Below, in pieces: positions 62,676 through 64,000 of a stretch of 64,000 nt of DNA. The notes below the pieces were generated by a model. It made no database searches. It worked only from the letters and a program-made list of their open reading frames with translations, and had not been told where the DNA came from. Every line of letters starts with the position of its first letter. Within the stretch, counting starts at the first letter, position 1. Where the stretch lies: NCBI GenBank assembly GCA_041725895.1, contig JBGRQA010000003.1, positions 62,001 to 126,000 on the forward strand, written 5' to 3'. The DNA comes from JBGRQA01 sp041725895 (lineage in GTDB: Bacteria; Bacteroidota; Bacteroidia; Bacteroidales; Marinifilaceae). The position numbers were made by a program, and so were the translations under genes.

Positions 62676-64000
62676 TTAGAAATCTGTTTGCAATACATTA
62701 GCAGTATTTCCAATTCCAAACTGAACAGTTAAATCCATATGTCCGTAGCCAATTTGCATTGTGTTGGAAACGTTACCGTATCCACCTTGAACAGTAAGAG
62801 CTACATTACCCAATCCGTGCTGAGTAATATCAGCCATGTTGTGTCCACCAAATAATTGATCAATCTTAGCACAGTTGTACTTGCCAAATTGGTCAATATT
62901 TGCATAACTACCGTGCTGATCCCACTGGAAGATTAAAGCCTTGTTGGCATAACCTTTTTGATCAATCATAGCGAACGAATCATCAGTTCCAAATTGTCCG
63001 ATAAATCCCCAGTTGCGAACTCCTTTTTGATAGATCAAAGCAGAGCTGTACTTGGTACCAATCTGATCAATTGCAGCCCAGTTTCTGTATCCCTTTTGCT
63101 TAACAACAGCCTGGTCCTTTTTGCCATAAATCTGAGTGATATAAGCTGTATTCTTAGCACCTTTTTGCTGTACCAATGCATCAAACTTCTTACCATCACG
63201 CTGGCTAACATCTGCAAAGTTCAAGAAACCTTTCTGCATAATTTTAGCAGAACTCTTCTTCACGTCAATTTGATCGATAAATGCATGGTTCAATTTGCCT
63301 TTCTGAACAACTTTAGCTTTTGACTTATAAGAATCAACCTGCAAAGTTTTAGCAATATTCTTATAGCCATACTGGGTAATGTCAGCAAGATTCATTGCAC
63401 CATAAACCTGAATAGCCTTAGCATAGTTGCGAACACCATACTGATGGATCAATGCAGTATTCAGGAAGCCTTTTTTCTGCATAATACCAGCCATGTTCTT
63501 GTAACCAAACTGCCCAATATGTGCAAGGTTAAGCAGACCACCTAATTGCATAATAAATGCTTTGTTGTATTTACCAAACTGATAAACCTCAGCAGTAGTA
63601 CCAATACCAAACATTTGCTTAATGTGTGAAAGGTTGGCCTTACCATCCTGAAGAACAACAGCCAAAGCACCTAATGTACCAATCTGAGCAATATCTGACT
63701 TGTTGTAGAATCCAAGCTGAGTCACATAAGCATGGCTCAACAATGCAGCCTGAAGAATATGGCTAAAATTCAGAACACCGTATTGAGACACAACAGCAGA
63801 GTTCATTAATCCTGCCTGATCTACAAAGGAGTGATTCAATTCACCAATTTGATGAACTAAAGCTGAATTTCCAAGAGCAAACAATTGATGAACCTTAGAG
63901 ATGTTCTTATATCCGTATTGCGAAACGTTGGCCCAATTCAAAAATGCAAATGGGCCTTGCACAATACTAGAATAATTCAAAAGGCCAAACTGATCAACAT
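62676..64000 (-). CDS. Very long curlin-repeat amyloid protein, C-terminal part (cut by window edge)
   Basis: The reading frame is open to the window edge; its codons continue past 64000 (VDQFGLLNYSS...), so the true start and signal peptide lie outside. The visible 441 residues contain 36 repeat units of 11 or 12 residues that alternate to give a 23-residue period, each of the form Q.G..N.A.(I/V): QYGYKNISKVH, QFGKYNKAFIM, QKGAKNTAYIT, QKGYRNWAAID, QFGIGNTANVL. Canonical CsgA has five repeats of about 22 residues, so this protein has at least three times as many. The central repeats are unusually Lys-rich (KKG, KGK, VKQKG) and aromatic. It ends QTDF. Predicted extracellular beta-solenoid amyloid, co-transcribed with the smaller curlin gene. 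Confidence 0.85.
   Translation of the reverse strand, partial: VDQFGLLNYSSIVQGPFAFLNWANVSQYGYKNISKVHQLFALGNSALVHQIGELNHSFVDQAGLMNSAVVSQYGVLNFSHILQAALLSHAYVTQLGFYNKSDIAQIGTLGALAVVLQDGKANLSHIKQMFGIGTTAEVYQFGKYNKAFIMQLGGLLNLAHIGQFGYKNMAGIMQKKGFLNTALIHQYGVRNYAKAIQVYGAMNLADITQYGYKNIAKTLQVDSYKSKAKVVQKGKLNHAFIDQIDVKKSSAKIMQKGFLNFADVSQRDGKKFDALVQQKGAKNTAYITQIYGKKDQAVVKQKGYRNWAAIDQIGTKYSSALIYQKGVRNWGFIGQFGTDDSFAMIDQKGYANKALIFQWDQHGSYANIDQFGKYNCAKIDQLFGGHNMADITQHGLGNVALTVQGGYGNVSNTMQIGYGHMDLTVQFGIGNTANVLQTDF

Noticed and set aside
62958..63323. 121-aa plus-strand ORF opposite the curlin gene
   Set aside because: Repetitive shadow of the curlin repeats on the other strand.

Overview
The window is a Bacteroidota chromosome segment, most like a marine, Marinilabiliales-type organism; the rank is my inference. 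Support comes from Bacteroidota-style promoters (TTG, about 20 bases, TAnnTTTG), lipoproteins with acidic residues after the lipidated Cys, a spondin-domain lipoprotein, DUF1287 and DUF6769-like proteins, and the scarcity of Shine-Dalgarno sequences. I see no rRNA, tRNA or CRISPR array.

Region 1 (1-8600) is an AT-rich accessory island with every gene on the minus strand. Small unrelated genes are separated by imperfect palindromes. Four consecutive gene units (GyrI-like protein; a 125-aa plus 43-aa pair; a SEC-C protein; a PD-(D/E)XK nuclease-like protein) each lie between perfect 9-10 bp inverted repeats private to that unit. This is the expected signature of integron gene cassettes with attC-like sites, but no integrase is in the window. 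The island also holds an intact and a broken copy of a DUF1287 gene, the 3' end (domains V-VI) of a group II intron, and a DUF3795 gene with an in-frame TGA.

Region 2 (8600-10400) is a gene-poor stretch with a 21-bp minisatellite, related to a second one at 49.5 kb, and one copy of a dispersed repeat of about 70 bp whose second copy is at 14.2 kb.

Region 3 (10418-32779) is an exopolysaccharide locus. A plus-strand operon (SxtJ-like protein, DUF5989 peptide, NodU/CmcH carbamoyltransferase, SGNH hydrolase) converges on a 15-gene minus-strand operon of 18.5 kb. That operon encodes Wbp-type genes for a diacetamido-uronic acid nucleotide sugar, a WbpP-like epimerase, Wzx, Wzy, three glycosyltransferases, a FemAB-like acyltransferase, a methyltransferase, a deacetylase-like protein, a sugar transferase and a Wzc-type tyrosine autokinase. 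The operons meet at a large inverted repeat. A parallel beta-helix lipoprotein and a TIM-barrel protein follow.

Region 4 (36.9-52.5 kb) is mostly core-like: a tandem beta-sandwich secreted protein, a tricorn-like S41 peptidase, an OmpR/histidine kinase pair, an LTA synthase-like transferase, a YegS-type lipid kinase, a spondin lipoprotein, an ExbD-like periplasmic protein and a MATE exporter.

Region 5 (52.8-59.8 kb) is a heavy-metal efflux locus: two His-rich small proteins and a CusB/CusA/CusC-type system. Region 6 (60.1 kb to the end) holds a TolB/PD40 lipoprotein and two curlin-repeat genes. The second curlin gene is very long (36 visible repeat units) and runs off the window.
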